The position numbers were made by a program, and so were the translations under genes. From Candidatus Altarchaeales archaeon (GTDB taxonomy: Archaea > Altiarchaeota > Altiarchaeia > IMC4 > SCGC-AAA252-I15), in contig WJJK01000246.1 of the NCBI GenBank assembly GCA_014729705.1, forward strand, positions 1-12,982: 12,982 bases of DNA, in the 5' to 3' direction. The first letter of the stretch is position 1; the number at the start of each line of letters is the position of its first letter. Shown one piece after another: positions 11,844 through 12,982 of the stretch. Below the pieces are notes generated by a model. It was not told where the DNA came from. It did not search any database and was given only the letters and a program-made list of their open reading frames with translations.

Positions 11844-12590
11844 TCAGGTTTTCTGGAAGCCTCTCAGCCCGGGTTTTAGGTTTTGGGTTAGAGTCTGCGT
11901 GAACAAGTCCCGCTCCCCCTTAAACCGGCTTCCCCGCCAAACGTTCCCAACAGCCCTCAAACACACCCTAAGATCCCTTTTCAGAATATCCTCTTTCCCT
12001 TGGTTACTGGTTTCTTTTGAGAGAACCCTCTTTAGGGTTTCTTCGTCTGAAAGATCAGTGAAACGCCCGGTATCCATAATCACCCTATCCCAACCCGACT
12101 CTTTATGTGTGAAGCCATGGAAGTCGAAGGCGTTTACGGCGACATCCAGGTTGTGGATTTCTGCAGTATCTTTTGCAATATCCTCAATCAACGACCTATC
12201 CCTGACTGCATTCAGTTTAGACAAGAAAACAGGGTAGCCGGGTTTAGAGCGATCCGAGTTGATTGGAACCAAACCCCTAACCGGCTGCACAACAAGAAAA
12301 ACATTTTTCCCAGACTCCACCACCTTGGAATCAGGAACAGGCAGGCCGTTGTTTTTTAAGCGGCGGCGCACCCGCACCTCAGATTCCGCCTCACCCCTAC
12401 GGGATAGATCGCCGACGCTCTTTAGGAAAACACCCTCAACCCCTGAACCGTCTTTTAACCTCAGGTTGCCGAAGAAAGCCGGGGGGCGGTTAACACGCCT
12501 CCTCCCTGAGGGGGGAGAGTCCATGATTGGATCCATCAATTCAACGTCCACAACATCCCTACCGCGAAAAGACAAGTTCTTATGCGCCAT
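11844..12590 (-). CDS. Putative protein-kinase-fold (aminoglycoside phosphotransferase-like) protein
   Basis: The 248-aa protein has features of the protein-kinase-like fold in order. A strand-turn FFGNLRLKDGSG leads to VEGVFLKSVG with a candidate ATP-binding Lys57. EAESEVRVRRRLKNNGLPVP follows with a candidate alpha-C Glu71 and the usual turn to KVVESGKNVFLVVQPVRG, a hinge-like strand. AEIHNLDVAVNAFDFHGF is at about 143-160, and RVIMDTGRF at 169-177 with Asp173 where a metal-binding DFG-type Asp would stand. The classical HxD or HGD catalytic motif is not clear, so it may be divergent or inactive. The ATG at 12590 is 26 bases from a TATA box (12611-12620), which rules out the TTG at 12623. 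The substrate is unknown. It is divergent from the gene at 12691. Confidence 0.45.
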   Translation of the reverse strand: MAHKNLSFRGRDVVDVELMDPIMDSPPSGRRRVNRPPAFFGNLRLKDGSGVEGVFLKSVGDLSRRGEAESEVRVRRRLKNNGLPVPDSKVVESGKNVFLVVQPVRGLVPINSDRSKPGYPVFLSKLNAVRDRSLIEDIAKDTAEIHNLDVAVNAFDFHGFTHKESGWDRVIMDTGRFTDLSDEETLKRVLSKETSNQGKEDILKRDLRVCLRAVGNVWRGSRFKGERDLFTQTLTQNLKPGLRGFQKT

Positions 12591-12610
12591 AAACCTGTTA
12601 AAGAAGAAAA

Positions 12611-12620
12611 CATTTAAAAA
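12611..12620 (-). promoter_or_regulatory. TATA box of the kinase-like gene (leaderless)
   Basis: TTTTTAAATG on the minus strand, centred about 26 bases ahead of the ATG at 12590. Confidence 0.5.
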
Positions 12621-12656
12621 CACCTACTCTGCCCCTATTTTTTGGAGGTTTACCTG

Positions 12657-12666
12657 CCTTAAATAC
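12657..12666 (+). promoter_or_regulatory. TATA box of the right-edge gene (leaderless)
   Basis: CCTTAAATAC is centred about 28 bases ahead of the GTG at 12691, supporting that start. Confidence 0.45.
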
Positions 12667-12690
12667 CTATCCTGCGTAAAAATATTTAAG

Positions 12691-12982
12691 GTGGCTAAGA
12701 GGCGTAGAGGCCAGGCGCCCGCTGAAGCCGGCCAGGCTCAAAAGCTTGAGGTACCCCTATTCAATGATCTTGCTGAATCTAAGTTAAACCAGATCTCCGA
12801 TAAAGTACATGAGAAGACCGGGCGAAACCCTAAAAAAACATACCAGGCTTTAAGGAAGGGTTTATCGCGTTTGAATAGGCCGCGTGAAATACTGGAGGTA
12901 TTGGAGGATGCTGTTGATGATTTCTCAGATCCCGGCCACCTAAATGAATACGTGGACAGCTTAAACCACTTACTCCCCCGGC
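12691..12982 (+). CDS. Unrecognised charged protein, N-terminal 97 residues (runs off right edge)
   Basis: A GTG start opens a continuous frame to the edge: MAKRRRGQAPAEAGQAQKLE, then VPLFNDLAESKLNQISDKVH, then EKTGRNPKKTYQALRKGLSR, and on through REILEVLEDAVDDFSDPGHL. The first 17 residues are basic and Ala/Gln-rich, probably disordered or nucleic-acid-binding. The remainder looks all-helical with alternating charges. There is no membrane span or signal peptide. No family is recognised. The start is supported by a TATA box 28 bases upstream; codon composition continues cleanly to the end. The divergent neighbour is the kinase-like gene, with 100 bases between starts, so the two may be co-regulated. 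The rest of the protein lies outside the window. Confidence 0.65.
   Translation, partial: MAKRRRGQAPAEAGQAQKLEVPLFNDLAESKLNQISDKVHEKTGRNPKKTYQALRKGLSRLNRPREILEVLEDAVDDFSDPGHLNEYVDSLNHLLPR

Noticed and set aside
11773..12237. Plus-strand open frame of 154 aa
   Set aside because: It overlaps the minus-strand kinase-like gene, which has a TATA box at the right place and a more protein-like composition.

Overview
The window is archaeal. Evidence: a Nop5-family C/D box sRNP core protein, two tRNA genes with introns next to the anticodon, TATA-box promoters 26-28 bases ahead of many start codons (leaderless mRNAs), GGTGA ribosome-binding sites ahead of TTG starts, and T-rich terminators. The lineage cannot be fixed from this sequence; a euryarchaeal or DPANN-type genome would fit.

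Left part (1-6820) is dense core DNA. A membrane-anchored HtrA-like serine protease runs off the left edge on the minus strand. Divergent from it is a GH57 alpha-amylase-type enzyme, then a stand-alone receiver-domain protein, then a convergent glycogen/starch synthase-type glycosyltransferase. Together these look like a storage-polysaccharide locus with a possible phospho-regulated component. A 55-aa membrane protein follows, then nop5, then a large secreted, C-terminally membrane-anchored surface protein with an acidic, Ca-binding-like N-terminal region and Ig-like repeats. Convergent genes here abut or share stop-codon bases.

Middle part (about 7000-10500) is a tRNA-anchored accessory region, loosely packed and more A+T-rich. 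It holds tRNA-Tyr(GUA) with a 47-nt intron and tRNA-Met(CAU) with a 123-nt hairpin-rich intron. A duplicated tRNA-Met 5' end lies upstream of the intact gene. Downstream there are four more copies of the tRNA-Met 3' end, exact or degenerate, one of them attached to a copy of the intron. Between these copies sit small cargo genes: a 67-aa cysteine-rich protein, two different VapBC toxin-antitoxin pairs, and an unrecognised, probably soluble protein of about 180 aa. The arrangement resembles successive insertions at a tRNA attachment site, with each insertion leaving a 3'-end scar.

Right part (10500-12982) has a 54-aa membrane protein, a strongly structured non-coding block (10860-10970), a TspO/MBR membrane protein, a gene-poor stretch (11457-11843), a putative kinase-fold protein, and a divergent gene that runs off the right edge.

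No complete new defence or mobile system can be demonstrated from the sequence. The most unusual signal is the series of tRNA-Met-derived repeats with cargo between them.
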